A stretch of DNA of 64,000 bases. Origin: Microcebus murinus. Taxonomy: Eukaryota > Chordata > Mammalia > Primates > Cheirogaleidae. Both the position numbers and the translations under genes were made by a program. The number at the start of each line of letters is the position of its first letter. The stretch's first letter is position 1. The notes below the pieces were generated by a model. It saw only the letters and a program-made list of their open reading frames with translations. It was not told where the DNA came from and did not search any database. Of the stretch, positions 1-13,045 are shown piece after piece. The stretch lies in contig NC_134108.1 of NCBI RefSeq assembly GCF_040939455.1, forward strand, positions 83,062,001 to 83,126,000. The letters are read 5' to 3'.

Positions 1-1065
1 CTCTGTCTGCAGAGGGCATCTGTTTGTGAAGAGTTCGTTGCTCTGATTTTACAAGAGAAAGTTGGCTTGAATAAGTCTTAGGGAAGATTTAAAATTATAG
101 AGAAATGATCTTTATTTCAAAAGTGGAAATAGTAGTGGACTATCCAATTTAAAGCCACAAAGCAATACATGTCAGATGAAGCTCAGTGAGGAAAAAGGGT
201 CACAGAATCTAAATACCTAACTGGGCATGACACAGATCAAGGAAGCAGGAGAATGTCACTGGCATAGGACACACATAGCATTTGAGGAGAATTTAGACAC
301 CCTTAAAGAGGGTTGAGGCATGACAGACTGTATCGTAGAAGTATTGAAAAGTAGGCAGAGCCTTTTTTTTTTAAAGCTAGAGTCTTAAAAGGAGCAGTGA
401 TATGAATAATAAATTTTATGGTTCATGCTCAATATTTTTTAAACTACACACCAGAACTGCCTTCTTTCTTTCAGATATGAATTTCTTTATGGGAAATGGT
501 TAGTCGTATTAGAAAACCTTAGGCTAGAAGAATGAAGAGGTAAGTTAATTGTTCTTGATGAGGGGAGGGCTAGAAAATTTATTGAGCCATTAATTAAAAA
601 TAATTTTAACTTCAGTTGAATTATAATATTAAATGACTTTTTTTTTCTATAAGCTCAACCCTCACTATTTTGGGAAGAAAGTAAGAAACAGCCCCTCTGT
701 GGTTCAGTGGGAAGATCTTCCCAACAAGCCTTCGTGCTTTCCCAGCTAGAAAATTAGAAGGTATAGAACATAGCTGAGCTTCTTGGTATACAGTAATATT
801 TGAGAAAATTTAAATTGCCTGCACATTTATTATGTTTAAAAGATCTCTTGTGGTTGTGGCACGAAAAGGCCAGGTGAATGAGTCTGGATTATTTACTAAT
901 TCACAGGTTTGTCAGATGCTATGATTCAAGGGACAGAGCAACACCCTGTTAACTCTTTTATCTAATGGTATGTAAACACCCTTCCCAAGCTTAATGTAGC
1001 CTCTAATTCTACCCTCATCATTTACTGATATGCCCCAGTCCCTGAGCCATTTTTTGACATTGACA
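1..1065. other. unannotated AT-rich sequence
   Basis: I recognise no gene, RNA or repeat here. The stretch is AT-rich with short T runs near 361-370 and 641-646 and many stops in all frames. It may hold repeats too decayed to name by eye. Confidence 0.4.
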
Positions 1066-1292
1066 GCATACATTATAGTGGAAAGAAGATGGGATTTGGA
1101 TCTCTAAAGGGCTGAGCTGGAACTTTGACACTTACACACTATGTGAATTTGAGCAATGGACCTCTTGCAGATTTAGTATCTTCATTGCTAAAATATGAAT
1201 AGTACTTGTGGAGTTCTTGAGAGGATTAAATAAGATTATGTTTTAAAGTGCCTGTTACATAGTAGTTATTCAAAAATTGATAGCTGCTATTT
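1066..1292 (+). repeat. MIR SINE
   Basis: Ancient tRNA-derived mammalian SINE in sense orientation. The order of landmarks fits: a tRNA-like 5' part, the core near 1130-1160 (acacactatgtgaatttgagc, a decayed form of the 'acttactagctgtgtgacc' core), a 'gaggattaaataagatta' block near 1222, and a 3' part with 'gtgcctgttacatagtag' near 1250 and 'ttcaaaaattgatagctgc'. Divergence is high, as expected for MIR. Confidence 0.82.
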
Positions 1293-1750
1293 GTAGTATA
1301 GGTTTGTTTTTTAGATTTTATACTCTACACATGGATTACTTGTGCCTAGAAGAGCAAATAGCACCAGGCATGTTTCTTTGGGGTGAAGAAAGGGACCAAT
1401 GAGAAAGGTCACTCGGTGAATGGTTCAGTCAGTTAGACCCCAGACGACAGGATTCTTGAGATTTGCAACTTTGGAAGTAGGCAGAATATACTCACTCAAT
1501 TCAGCCATCTGACAAATATATATTAAGCATGTAACTTGTAGCAGATAAATAAGGTACTTTGAAATGATGGAATGGTAGCATCAATGTAGTGGTGGTACTG
1601 GTGAAATGAAAGGATTTGGGAAATCAGGACTCTAGAGGAAGTAAATTAGAAATGTTGAAAGTGGTCTTCACAGCACAACTTGTTTGCAATTGAGAGAGAC
1701 TATGAAGAAACTATAGTTATTGGAAATTATAAGATCTGGAGTAGAGTCAC
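1293..1750. other. unannotated sequence
   Basis: No recognisable gene or repeat; AT-rich with no long reading frame. Confidence 0.4.
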
Positions 1751-1952
1751 CAGCATTTTCTTGAAGAGCCAGGTGGTAAATATTTTAGGCTTTGTGGGCC
1801 AAGATGCAAAATTGAAAATACAATGAGGATACTTACACAACCATTTTAAATGCAGCCATGTAGAAATGTAAACTTTATCCTTAGCTCATGAGCTGTACAA
1901 AACCAGGTTGCATCCAGGATTTGGCCCATAGACTGTAGTTTGCCAACCTCTG
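1751..1952 (-). mobile_element. non-autonomous hAT (Charlie-type) DNA transposon
   Basis: About 200 bp bounded by CAG...CTG ends. The left part reads 'taaatattttaggctttgtg' (1776-1795) and the right part 'ggatttggcccatagactg' followed by 'tagtttgccaacctctg' ending at 1952. These are the paired ends of a familiar non-autonomous hAT family whose consensus contains a 'gatttggccc...gtagtttgcc' terminus. The strand follows my memory of the consensus direction. The 8-bp flanks do not match, so the target duplication has decayed. Exact subfamily not assigned. Confidence 0.78.
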
Positions 1953-4900
1953 GTATAAAATATGATTATGCGTGTATGTCTGTGGTAGGATGAAGCACAA
2001 GATGATTGAAATAGGTGAGTTCGAGGACCTGAGACCCCAGGGTGTTTAAGTCAGGGTAATTACCCTCTCTTAGTGGAGTTTTGAGGCAAACCAGTGGAAC
2101 CAGTGAGATCTTGTCAGGGATGGTCTAAAGACAACTGTGCCAGTCCCTCAACTTAGTGATGGTCAAAGAGGGTGGGGAAGGGAACTTTCAGTCAGAGGAG
2201 AGAGATGGAACATGGGCATACAGAAGACAGGCTCTGACACAAGGAATGATGGAACAGGGGTGGAGATAGAGGCCATGCAATAGATTGTTTTAGCAGATTA
2301 GCGTGATGCTGTGTGGAGACTGAAAGCAAGTGCATCTTCCCCTGATGGGCTACAATACGTTCTCGAAGATGTGATGTGAAGGAGTCCAACTCCATTAAGA
2401 AAGTAAACGTGTTGGTGGACTTACTCCAAATGGGTAAATATAAATTAGAATTGTTCCTCATCTTTAGTACTTGGCCAGGATTTGATTCATGTAGCTCAGT
2501 TTCAAATTAATGGCTCAATGTTACTCTTTTCCTTTACCTGTCCATAGTTTTCATTTGGGGACAAAAATGTCATGGAAGTTCCATACTGTTTCTCTGTCTC
2601 TATTTCTCAACTTCCCTGGGGGGGGGTGGTTTCTTACTACTGGATTGTGGCAGTGGCAATTTCCTGCTAACTGCAGTGCATCTTCCCTTGGAATTCCTGT
2701 AGTACATGAATAATTCCCACCACTGTTCTTGTGCATGAATCATACTGCTCCAGCATAGTTCTCCTGAAGCCCTGACCCTGAGTAGAATATGATCATTGCG
2801 CAGGAACCTGTGGAAGCTGGTTCAGCCTGTGGCACAGTCTAGAGCAGAGTGCCTCAGATTCACCCTGTATGATGTTTCTTTAAATGTACCCACCTGACCT
2901 CTCTTATTCATCTCCAGCCAAGCCTTCCAGTATGCTAACCTCTCCTTGCAGCATTGCAGGTATGGTTCCTAGCATTGTATCAAAGTCTTGCAACTTGGTA
3001 ATTTTTTTTTTCCTATCAACTGCTAGATAAATTTTGCTTCTTGCTTTTCTTACCTGGAAAATATGTTTTAGGCATTCTTTTCCTCCAGTGACTACATAAT
3101 AATCCTACAACCAGTCCCTACTTTTTTCCTGGAAAGGTCATGTCCTTATCAGTAACATATATCTCCAAGTCTAGCCCTGAAGACCTGAATTGGAGGTCAA
3201 CAGTATTTGGTATTTGGATAATAGTAGGTCTTTTACTGCATAATGGTTTGAGGAAGAGATGAACTATCTTTTTTTACATAAAAGTCAGTCAAAGAATTAA
3301 AAAAAAATAGGGGCATAATAGAAAATAACTTCAAATTCAAACTTCTATTTTTATCTCACTGAAACACACACATTTGTGTATATGTGTATTTGTGAAATAT
3401 ATTAGCTGCATTATTAAATGAAAGAGTATAAATTAAAAATGTATATTATTTTTAACATCAGGCATTAATATCTGGACAACATTTAAAAAATAACATCACA
3501 AAAAGTACATTCTAACCTTTATCCTTAAACTGAATATTGGACCATATCATGAAGCTATTTGAGTTGCATGTATTTGGTTAATTATTATGGGAATTTAGAC
3601 AAGCAGAAGAGTGTTTCTGACTATCTTCACTATGACTCTTTTGGGGGAAAAAATACAAGATTATACAATAGATCCCAAAATATCTTCAAGAAATGTCCTG
3701 GCTTATAACACTAACCTTTCTCAAGCTATAGTCTCCCTCTCATTTCATCAAAGCTGAAAGTTTATAAAAATGCCATTCTCTTTGACTTAATTGTAGCCAG
3801 CATTCTTTCTTGTTTTAAGCTGAATATGTCTTGAGATTCTAATTCTTGGCATAGATCTGGTTTGGAGAGATAGGGAATACTTTTATATGCCCTTCTATAT
3901 TGTACTCTTAATAAATGCTGACTTATGATAAGAAAATGAATGATGAATAAATGATGGAAACCATGAGTTATATTGGTTGCTATTTAAGAATATAGACATC
4001 AGAGTTTAGAATGGTGTGTTGGCCTCTAATAGAAGACAGTAATTGTAAAAGAATTGGCTTAATGAAAAGTATATTTTATCCCATAGTCAATCAATGTTTC
4101 ATGTACTTTCCCCACATATAGAATTCAAGCAGATAAATGATACAAATGGCTCCTTACAGTAGCCTGTTGTAAAAGAAATTCACCTGTCTTATTTTTGATG
4201 TGAAGGCTGAACACATATATTTAAAAACATGTAGGAGAAAGAGAAGACATTGTTTAACCAGAGGTTTAGTGCCTCACTAGACTATTTAGCCAGAAAATAA
4301 AACAAACTGATGTCCCTACAAATATACACTTAGACATATTTAAAAGATGACCTTCAAGTATCATATTCTTTTATGTGTATTATTATTTGAAAGACTCATT
4401 TAGTTAGCTACAGTGGGTTATAGGTACCTAACACCCATGCTCACTGAAAGCATGCATTTTATTCCAGGGAACATGGTTGTAATTGAATTACCCAACATTC
4501 TTTTTAATTTGATCATAATAGAAAAATAAATACATTGAAAGTTATTTTACCATTCAAGAAAAAACATTGTACATGCTGGGTGAATAATGGCTCAGAATTC
4601 AACATTTTAAAAATAATATTAAAAATAAACCTTAGATTGCAACCTACAGATTATCTTATTTTAATACTTTATTGATCCATCATCTGCCTATTATCCAGAT
4701 TCCTCAGCTACGGTGACAGAGGAGAGTGCATTTGCTCTCTAAAATCCCAGTGAAGCCATGATGTGATTATCTGTTAATGGGTGTGTTCGCTAAGATCAAA
4801 ACAAAGAACAGATTTGGCAATCAAAGACAGGTCCTAACTAACAAACAAATTATGTTCCAAGACCTATTTATTCATTTATCTATCTATCAATCATCAGTTA

Positions 4901-6636
4901 TCAAGAATTCAAAATATACCATTTCATATAAACAATGTGAGAAACTATAGTTAAATTTCTAGGGAAGTCCATGCAATGCAATTGTCATATAATTCAGTGT
5001 AGGCACTGAAGTGCTACAGCAAGTTTGGGAACTCTTGCCACTTCCTCAGACACCTGTTGAAAGCTGAGCAGTGGCATTTACCCCATCCTAACTGAACAGA
5101 GAGAGATCTCTCAGAATGTCAGGTACTTTCTGAACTCTAAGGCAATTGATCATATGTATATAATATACATAAAGTGACTATTTCTAATTTGAGGACTATT
5201 TCCATCTGATTAATTAGATCATTGTAGCAAACATATTTGTATAATTCTGGGCACAAAGTAAGTTTATTTGGCTCATAAATACCTAATTTGGCTTACTGCC
5301 TAGCCAAATTTTCAACTGATTCCTATGTTTATACTTGGTGGATTTAGCAAGTGGAATAAACAGTTGTCCTAAACTGTTGTTTAGCAGTTTATGTGTCTTT
5401 AAATCAACCATAAAAAGAGTAGTTACCTAATAGTTTGAAGGAAACTTTTATTCTTAAGTATCACAAAGTGTTCAGCACTGCAAAAAAGCACACTTATTTA
5501 TTTTTGACTCTTTAATTTTCCCATAGAAAAACAAATCAAGCTAATTCTGACACCGTGTGAATTTGAGTTTGTTTATTCAGTTTTAAGAAACAATCCAGAA
5601 ATCTTTCTTATTTTTTATTTATAGTATCCATTCTGCAAGCTTTTCTCATTCCCATGTTTCTTACCAGCCATGAAATGCTCTGTTTCTGAGTGTTCTTTCC
5701 AAAATCTCTCTCTTACTAAATTATTAAACAATTCCCATTGCAACTTCTTCTCTTATGTTAGACAAGCCAAAAAGGAGCAATATTAAGAATAATAAAGCAA
5801 AAAATTCTTTGTTTCCCTTTGCCAAATGGTTTATTAATATGTTTCACTTGGCATAATACTGAAATTCATCCAAAATTATGATTTTTGTAAAAGATTTTTT
5901 CCTGTGCCAAAATTATAAAATGTCCATTTTCTATTGTTTAAAGGCTATATTTTTTAACTTAGTAAAATTTTTAAAAATTGACTAAGCATTTATGTGTGCA
6001 TTTTTCAGCCATTGAAAGATTATATTTCTGTTGCTATTAAGTATTCTTTATGATATAGAGATAAATTGTTAAAAATCAATTTTAAGAATTTTCTAAATTA
6101 AATTAGAATAACTTTTAATATTTAATGACTATAAATATAGTTTAAAATTATTAGTCAAGTACTTAATAACTGTTTCAATGACACATTAAATTTTATCTGC
6201 TTTGAGTTTTCATTTTCACTCTAAAATTAGTATGTGTCAAGTGATCATTAAAATATCTTTTAGAATTTTGCAATTTTTTAAAAAATGGTGAAAAATAATA
6301 GATTTCATCTCAGAAGAACTTAAATATTGGTACTGGTATGATATATTAACAAATATTAGTGATAAAATAAAAAAGAAAAATTTTTTTTAGTAAAGTATTT
6401 GCAGGTAATCATTATGATTAAATACTCTGACTCGCTCATGCCAATACATGAAGAAACAACTCCCAAAGTTTTTAACAAGTGTTTCAAAATGCTTGTTTGA
6501 TAAACTCAAGAAAATTCCTTCTTTTCCATTAAAGGTTTCTTATCTAGTCACTCAAATACATATAATTTAGAAAAGAAAAAAGTTAAAAAGATTGTCCTTA
6601 ATCATTACTCATTAAATTCTAGAGCTCGAAGTAGTT
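1953..6636. other. long stretch without recognised features
   Basis: No exon, RNA gene or repeat could be named. Composition is about two-thirds AT, with a short CA/TG tract near 3364-3392, a G run at 2619-2627 and a palindromic AT tract near 5152-5172 (catatgtatataatatacat). Overlapping short reading frames on both strands at 2510-2736 are not credible genes. Some L2-like tails (for example 'ttaataaatgctgac' near 3908) may be ancient repeat ends. Confidence 0.4.
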
Positions 6637-7191
6637 ATATTAGTTATGTATTGCTATATAGTAAATTACCCCATAATTTACTGGCTTAAAACAATAATAT
6701 TCATTACCTCACTGTTTCTGTGGAGTCAGTAATCCAAGTAGGGTTTAACTCAGGGTCTTTCACAAGGATATTGTGTCAGCTGGGTCTGTGGTCATCTTAC
6801 ATCTTTGCTGGAAAAGATCAGCTTCCATGGTCGTGCGTGAGGTTGTTGGTAGGATTTGGTTTCTCACAGGCTATTAGATGGAGGGCCTCAATTTCTCAGA
6901 GGCTTCCCTTGGTTCCTTTCTGTGTGGACCTCTCCCTAGGACAGCTGACAACATGGCAGCTGGCTTCATTAGAGCGAGCAACTGAGAAGACCTGAGAATA
7001 TGAGAAAGATGGAAGTCACAGACTTGTATAACCTAGTTTCAGAAGTGGCATGCCTTCACTTTTGCCATAATCTATTAACTATAAGCAGGTCACTAGGTCC
7101 AGTGTGTGCTCAAGGACATTGGATTACACAGAGACCTGAATAGGAGGAGGCAGGGATCATTGGGAGCCATTTCAGAAGGTACCTATCACAA
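6637..7191 (+). repeat. ERVL-type solo LTR (MLT2-like)
   Basis: About 555 bp with the structure of an old mammalian LTR: it starts around 'attagttatgtattgctata', continues with 'gcttaaaacaataatattca' and 'cactgtttctgtggagtcag', then 'gacaacatggcagctggctt' (6947-6966), 'ggaagtcacagacttgtata', 'agtcactaggtcca'-type text near 7088-7102, and ends 'gggagccatttcagaagg...cctatcaca'. I associate this layout with the MLT2-class LTRs of ERVL elements; the family label is from memory. A second, broken copy of the same family lies at about 51.92-52.91 kb. No internal retroviral region is attached, so it is a solo LTR. Confidence 0.72.
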
Positions 7192-7302
7192 AGGTTTAGA
7201 AATATGCTCATATAAACCTTTCCTTATGAAAAAGAATCTGAGACAAAGAAAAATAAATAATTTTACTTAACATCTACATTTACCAAAAGCCATCAAAAAT
7301 AG

Positions 7303-7560
7303 TGATAGTTAACCTTTATTGAGTTCTTCAGATGCTTGCTTAATTATTGCTTATTGCTGAATAATTATACATATTTCATTTAATCCTCTCAAACACCTTT
7401 TGAAAAAATTATATTTAATCCTACTTTATGAAGTAAGAAACTCAGGGAAATCCAATAATTTACCAAATTGAATAGCCTTTTGGTGGCAGAATTGGAACTT
7501 AATTCCTGGCATACTGATTCTAAATTATACCCTTGTAAGAACAGTGTTCTATTGAAACTT
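7303..7560 (-). repeat. MIR SINE (antisense)
   Basis: Reverse-complement MIR. In plus-strand order: 'aacctttattgagttcttca' (3' end of MIR), 'catttaatcctctcaaacacc', the 'ttatgaagtaagaaactcag' block, and the decayed tRNA-like part 'ggtggcagaattggaacttaa' followed by 'ctggcatactgattct' and 'aagaacagtgttct'. A good match to the landmark order of MIR read backwards. Confidence 0.85.
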
Positions 7561-8399
7561 CCACATGAACTAATTCTTAAGTTCATGTGAAATTACTGTC
7601 AAGAATATTGTCCATGGTTTTTATATGTATTTTATTTAATAAAGCTCCATATGTGAAATGTATTCTAACATTAATGTTAAGAAAGTACTTTTCTATTCTC
7701 AAAAACTAATGTACTTGTTTAATTTTATAATTGTAAGACATATTAGCAATTTCATAATTTAATATAATTTGTAGACAAAAATTGTTTATTTAAGAATGTG
7801 TATTGCTTTATAAGGCAATATAGCTATATATATCAAGAACCTTAAAAATATATACGCTTTTTAATCTCCCAAATCCATATCTACAAATAAATATAAACAC
7901 ATGGGTGATACCTGTCAAAGATACTCATAATAGGGATTTTAATAGTATTATGTCAAAGATGAAATTTAAAAAAACAAATTTTGAGGTGGTTAAATACACT
8001 GAGAAGTTATGACAGAATATTATTTAGCTATTTAAAAAACACTGTGAAAAAATAATCAGAATTCTCATGTATTAACTAAAAATATCATTACAAAACATTT
8101 TTGATGAAACATAAACTCAACTATGAAAGGAAAATAAAGCAAAAGAAATATACAAAACTGTTCAATAGAGATTGCTTGTGAATTATGCAAATACAAATTT
8201 TCTTCTGTCTTCGAGATATACTATTTTGAAAACTAGGGAATAAAATTAACTAGACAAACTTTAAAATAAATGGTATTCCCAGGAAAATTGGCCACTCCCT
8301 CTTTTAATCATATAAACTTCGTTCTCCTTGAAACGTTAAAATTTCATTCTCAGGAGTTTAAGGATTTATTATCCTTAAATTGACTTAGATGTCTATTAC
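7561..8399. other. unannotated AT-rich sequence
   Basis: No recognised repeat or gene. Very AT-rich, with an octamer-like ATTTGCAT-free, stop-rich composition. Confidence 0.35.
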
Positions 8400-8825
8400 T
8401 CCTAGTAGACAGACAGAAATTGCCATATTCGTAAACATTCTATCTTATGAATCTTCAGTGCATAACATAGTGCCCAGCACAAAGTAGATACTTAAGAAAT
8501 ATTTCTCAAAAGAATAAAAAATGAGTCTACATGGTTAGCATCTTTGTTTATCTTTCTTTCTATGGTCTTCACATTTTATTTTGTTAATATTGTTTAATGT
8601 CTACAAAACTCAAATCCACTAGAACCTATGCTTTCCAACTCTGGATAAGTATGCTAGTTTCCACATTTTTCTCCTCAGACAGATATTGGAGTGTTTGGGC
8701 ATAAAAATGATATCTTATTCATCTTTTTTTTTTGACCTAAGAAATCAGCACAGTCCCTGGCACAAAAGAAACATGTATAAATGTAGCAAGATTGATTAAT
8801 TGCTAGAATAAATAAATGCTCCAAG
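8400..8825 (+). repeat. two LINE-2 3' end fragments
   Basis: Two successive pieces resemble the L2 3' terminus. The first (to about 8520) contains 'cagtgcataacatagtgccc', 'agcacaaagtagatactta' and 'agaaatatttctcaaaagaa'. The second (about 8605-8825) contains 'ttattcatctttttttttt', 'gcacagtccctggcacaaaa' and 'gaataaataaatgct'. Both keep the 'cagtgcctggcaca...aataaat' order of L2 ends. They could be one element with a duplicated or rearranged tail, or two independent inserts. Confidence 0.62.
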
Positions 8826-8880
8826 AACAGCTATAATTCAATTCATGTATTTAAAAGATATTTTAAATTTATTTAAATTT

Positions 8881-8912
8881 AAATTATTTTACATTTAAAT
8901 TATTTTACATTT
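8881..8912. repeat. 16-bp perfect tandem duplication
   Basis: The 16-mer 'aaattattttacattt' occurs twice back to back (8881-8896 and 8897-8912) in a wider AT-rich patch of related words from about 8852. Confidence 0.9.
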
Positions 8913-9240
8913 ATTACTTGTAATTTTATATATGTAAGGAATTATAAAAAAGCAAAAATAAAATGGTCAATTGTTCCATATAGATAAGTCCTAATGGAAT
9001 AAAGAAAAAATATTTATTGAACCTGTTACAAAATTCAAACAATAAAAAAAGAGAATGATTCTTCCTTTCCACATGCCTGTCTACAAAGAGAACAGCTGTT
9101 AAAAATTACTTGTGATTTCAAATAAAAACTTTGTATACTAAAATACCAATAACCAGTTACATTCCTTTACAAAGTTGTTTTCAAAATATTTCTTTGGATA
9201 TCATAGTTTTTTAACTTTAATTTGATATCAGTTTACATAT

Positions 9241-12200
9241 TAATTTTTTTTTAATTTTAAAATTTAAGAGGTTCAAATGTTTTTACTCCATCAATACCTT
9301 ATAATGCTTAAATCGGGTCTTTTATTTGGCTAAGTAGCTGAATGAATAGTGTTCATTGCACCAATAGGGAAGTTTTACCCCTATCCTGTTCCCCCTGCCC
9401 TTCTTGATTTCCACTACCCTTATACTTCTTCATGTCTACCATTTAGCTCCCAATTATTAGAGAGTATCTGTGGTGTTTGTTTTTCCATTCCTGAGATACT
9501 TTGCTTAGAATAATGATCTCCAGTTCTAACCAAGTTGCTGCAAAAGACATTATATCATTTCTTTGTATGGCTGAGTAGTATTTCGTGGTGTATATATATA
9601 TAACACATTTTCTTAATCCACTCATGAATTGACGGGCACTTAGGTTGGTACCAACTCTTTGCAATTGTGAATTGTACTGCAATAAACATTTGAGTGCAGG
9701 TGTATTTTTGATAAAATGACTCCTTTTCCTTTGGGTAGATACCCAGGAGTGGAGTTGCTGGATTGAATCATAGGTCTACATTAATTTCTTTGAGGAATCT
9801 CCATATTGTTTTCTATAGAGGTTGTACTAATGTGCAATGCCATCAACAATGCATGAGCATTCCTTTCTCTCTTCATCTGTGCCAGCATCTACTGTTTTTT
9901 GATTTTTGAAAGTGGCCATTCTGCCAGGGGTACAGTGGAATCTCATTGTGGTTTTAATTTGCATTTGCCTGTTGATTAGTGATGTGCAGTTTTCATATAT
10001 TTGTTGCCAATTTGTCTATCTTCTTTTGAAAAACTACTGTTTCTGACTTTTGCTGAGATTGTTTGTTTTCTTCTTGCTAGTAGTCTATTGATTTGTTTTA
10101 TTTTTTCTAAAAACCATCTCTTGTTTTTTTATCCTTTGTATTATTTTTGTTTATTTGTTTGTTTGTTTCCCTTTCACTTACTTGTACTCCGAGATTTGTT
10201 ATTTCTTTTCTTCTGTTGGCTCTGGGTTTGGTCTGTCCTTCCTTTTCTAGTTCTTTGAGTCATGAAATTAGTTTGTTGATTTGTCATCTTTATGTCTTTT
10301 CGATGTAGGCATTTAAGGTTATGAAGTTTTCCCTCAGCACTGCTTTTTCTGTATCCTATAGATTTTGATATCTTATGTCCCCTTTGACATTCATTCTGAG
10401 GAATCTTTGGTTTCCATCTTACTTTCATCATTGATCTAAGGATTGTTCAGCAATGGCTTGTTTAATTTCCATGACTGTGTAGATTTGGGTGTTTCTCATA
10501 GAATTTATTTCTAATTTTTTTCCACTGTGGACTAAGAAGATATATGTTATGATTTTTACTTTTTTGAATATGTTGAGATATTTTTCGTGATCTAAGACAT
10601 GATCTATCTTGGGGCATGTCCCATATGCTGATAGAAGAATGTATATTCAGTAGGTTTAAGGTAGAATGTTCTGTAAATATTGGTTAGGTCCATTTCATGT
10701 CCAGTGTTTCTTTATTCACTGTCCACTTCAATAATCTGTCCAGCCTTGTCAGTGGGGTGTTGAATTCCCCAGAAATTATCATGCTACTCTGTATGTCTTT
10801 GCTTAGATCTAGTAGAATTTGCTTTAGGAATATAGGAGCTTCTGTTTTAGGTGCAAATATATTTAGGATTGTTATGTCTTCTTGTTAAATTCCTTCCTTT
10901 ACCATCATATAATGACCATCTTTATCTTTTTTTAACCATTATTGATTTAATGTCCATTTTATCTAATATGAGAATGGCTACACCTGCTAGCTTTTGGTTT
11001 CTGTTTACATGGAATATTTTTTTTTCAATTATTTTATCTTGAATCTATGTGAGTCCTTGTAGTTTAGTTATATTTCTTGGAGATAGCGTATGCTGGGGGT
11101 GGGGGTGGGGGATGTTTTCACACATTTAGCCAGTCTGTGTCTTTTAAGTGGTACTTTAAGGATATTCATTTTCAGTGTTAGTATTAACATGTGGGTTACT
11201 GTTCTGTATCTATGTTGTATGATATCTTGTTTAATTTTCTCTCTTGTGCCACTGTTTTATAAAACCTGTAAGCTTTATATTTATTTTTCAACTGGTGGGT
11301 ATCTACTGTGCTGTTTCATGTATAATGCAATTTTGAGTATTTCCTGTAGGGCAGGTATATTTGTAACAAATTCCCTTAGTGGGTGTTTGTCTGGAGAGGT
11401 CTTTATTTCTTCATCATTTATGGAACTTAGTTTTGCAGGATACAAAATTGTTGACTGTCAATTGTTCTGTATGTGTATCTTGGAGATGTCTTATTTGCTA
11501 TGAATCTTCCCTATGTTCAATAACCATCTTGTATCTGAACATCTGAATCTCTGGCAATATTGGTGATGTTTTCCTCAATAATTCCCCTGAACAGGTTTTC
11601 CATGCTTTTTTTGCTTTTTCTTCTTCTCCCTTGGGGATACCTATAATTCATATATTAATTCACTTCACATAGTCCAATATTTCTCTGAGTGATTGTTCAT
11701 TTTTCTTTGTCCTCTTTTTGACTTCTTTTCCTGACTGGGTTACTTCAAGAGCCTTGTCTTGAATCTCTGAGATTCTTTCTTCTGCATGGGTTAGCTTGTT
11801 ATTGAAGCTTTCTACTATATTTTTGAAATACCCTAAATGACTCTTTCATTTCTCTAAGTTACATAGTATCCTTTATTGTGTTGTCTAGCTCTTTAGCAAC
11901 TTTTTCATTTTTTTCATTGATGTCTTGAAAATATTTTTGTTTTCTCTTTGTTGATTTTCATCTTTCATTTTAATGCCATTCATCTTGCCATCCATATTCT
12001 GAATTCCATTTCTGACATTTCAACAATTTCCTTTCTGTTGCAGTGCATGTTGTAAATCCATTGTAATCTCCAAAGCTCCAGAGCTCCTGCTGATTCTCAA
12101 GGATCTGTTTCTGAGGGTTCACCTCTGCTGCCAGGCCTGCAGCTCCCCCTCAGAGGCTCCAGCACTACCACTGGTCTCAAGACTCTACCCCCAAAACTCC

Positions 12201-12865
12201 ACAACTTCTGTCAGGCCCTCAGATTCATCCCCAGTCTTCAGTGCTGTTCCTGAGCCCTGAGACTCCACTGCTGCTTCAAGGCCCCATACCTCTGCCTCTG
12301 AGGCTCCAATACTGCCCCTAGACTCCAAGGCTCTGCCCTCTAGGCTCTACCACTGCTGTTGGGCCTGTGGTTTCACCCCCACAGCTATAGCACTACCACG
12401 GTGACCTGAGGCTCTGTCCCTGAGGCTCCACCACTGGTTCCAAGACTCCTCAGACACCCATAACCACTGCATCGATAGCCTTCACCCTGCTGCCACTGTC
12501 ACTTCTGTGAGGAGACCTAGGCAGAGCCATCCCCCACAATACTAGCCTCCATGGAGAGGGTCTTGCAAAGCCTCCAACCCAACCCAAGCTTCCAACAGTG
12601 ACTTGGGGGAACAACCCACTACTGTGCATGAAGATTATCTAGCACCAGCTTAAACTATGACAATCACAGGGAAACAGAACAAAACAGAACAGCTGTATTA
12701 TAGTCTCTCCATGTGCCCACCCCTCCCCTGCCAGGCCTGTCTTCCAGAGTAGAATCCTAAAGCACCATCTAGAGACTTCTCCTTCTGCTCATTAAGTAGG
12801 AGAATTCCCAGCAAAGGAGGACAGGTGTGCTGCAAACCTATTAGCCCTGAATTGAGAGAAGAGTA
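9241..12865 (-). mobile_element. L1 LINE, 5' UTR retained, most of ORF2 deleted
   Basis: Antisense L1 of about 3.6 kb, versus 6 kb or more for a full element. From left to right: T-run and 3' UTR (9241-9440); ORF2 C-terminal part with the familiar 'catgaattgacgggcactta' and 'tttgggtagatacccagga' blocks (9625-9760); a jump near 10.0 kb into ORF2 endonuclease-side sequence (10.0-11.5 kb, including 'cagtctgtgtcttttaagtg'); ORF1 coiled-coil text near 11.6-12.0 kb ('ctgagattctttcttctgca'); then a GC-richer 5' UTR (12.06-12.86 kb). The reverse-transcriptase core is missing. Frameshifts and stops are everywhere, so no protein is made. Flanking duplication was not found. Confidence 0.93.
12060..12860 (-). 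promoter_or_regulatory. L1 5' UTR with degenerate internal repeats
   Basis: The segment is clearly GC-richer than its surroundings. Reading plus, variants of 'gaggctccaccactg' recur: near 12151 'gaggctccagcactacc', near 12260 'gagactccactgctgc', near 12300 'gaggctccaatactgcc', near 12345 'aggctctaccactgctg', near 12419 'ctgaggctccaccactgg'. It follows ORF1 in the correct order, so it is read as the internal promoter region of the flanking L1. That it has promoter activity is inference. Confidence 0.7.
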
Positions 12866-12867
12866 TT

Positions 12868-13045
12868 CAGATGTTTTCGAATTTCAGCACACACTGGAAT
12901 CACCTGGAAGGCTGGTTAAAACTTAAGACTGCTGGGCCCCATACCCAGAGTTTCCGATTCAGTATGTCTGGGAGGGTACGTAGAATTTCTATATCCCAGG
13001 TGACGTCAATGCTACTAGTCCAGAGATCACACTTTGAGAACCACT
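12868..13045 (-). mobile_element. MER5A hAT MITE
   Basis: Short hAT-Charlie non-autonomous transposon, about 178 bp against a consensus near 189 bp. Plus strand shows 'ggaatcacctggaaggctgg' (12896-12915), 'ctgctgggccccatacccag', 'gagtttccgattcagtatgt', and ends 'cactttgagaaccactac', the reverse of the 'cagtggttctcaaagtg' terminus. Flanking 8-mers no longer match. It abuts the 5' end of the L1. Confidence 0.9.

Noticed and set aside
11090..11503. 137-codon plus-strand open frame
   Set aside because: It is the antisense shadow of L1 ORF2 in the element at 9.24-12.87 kb.
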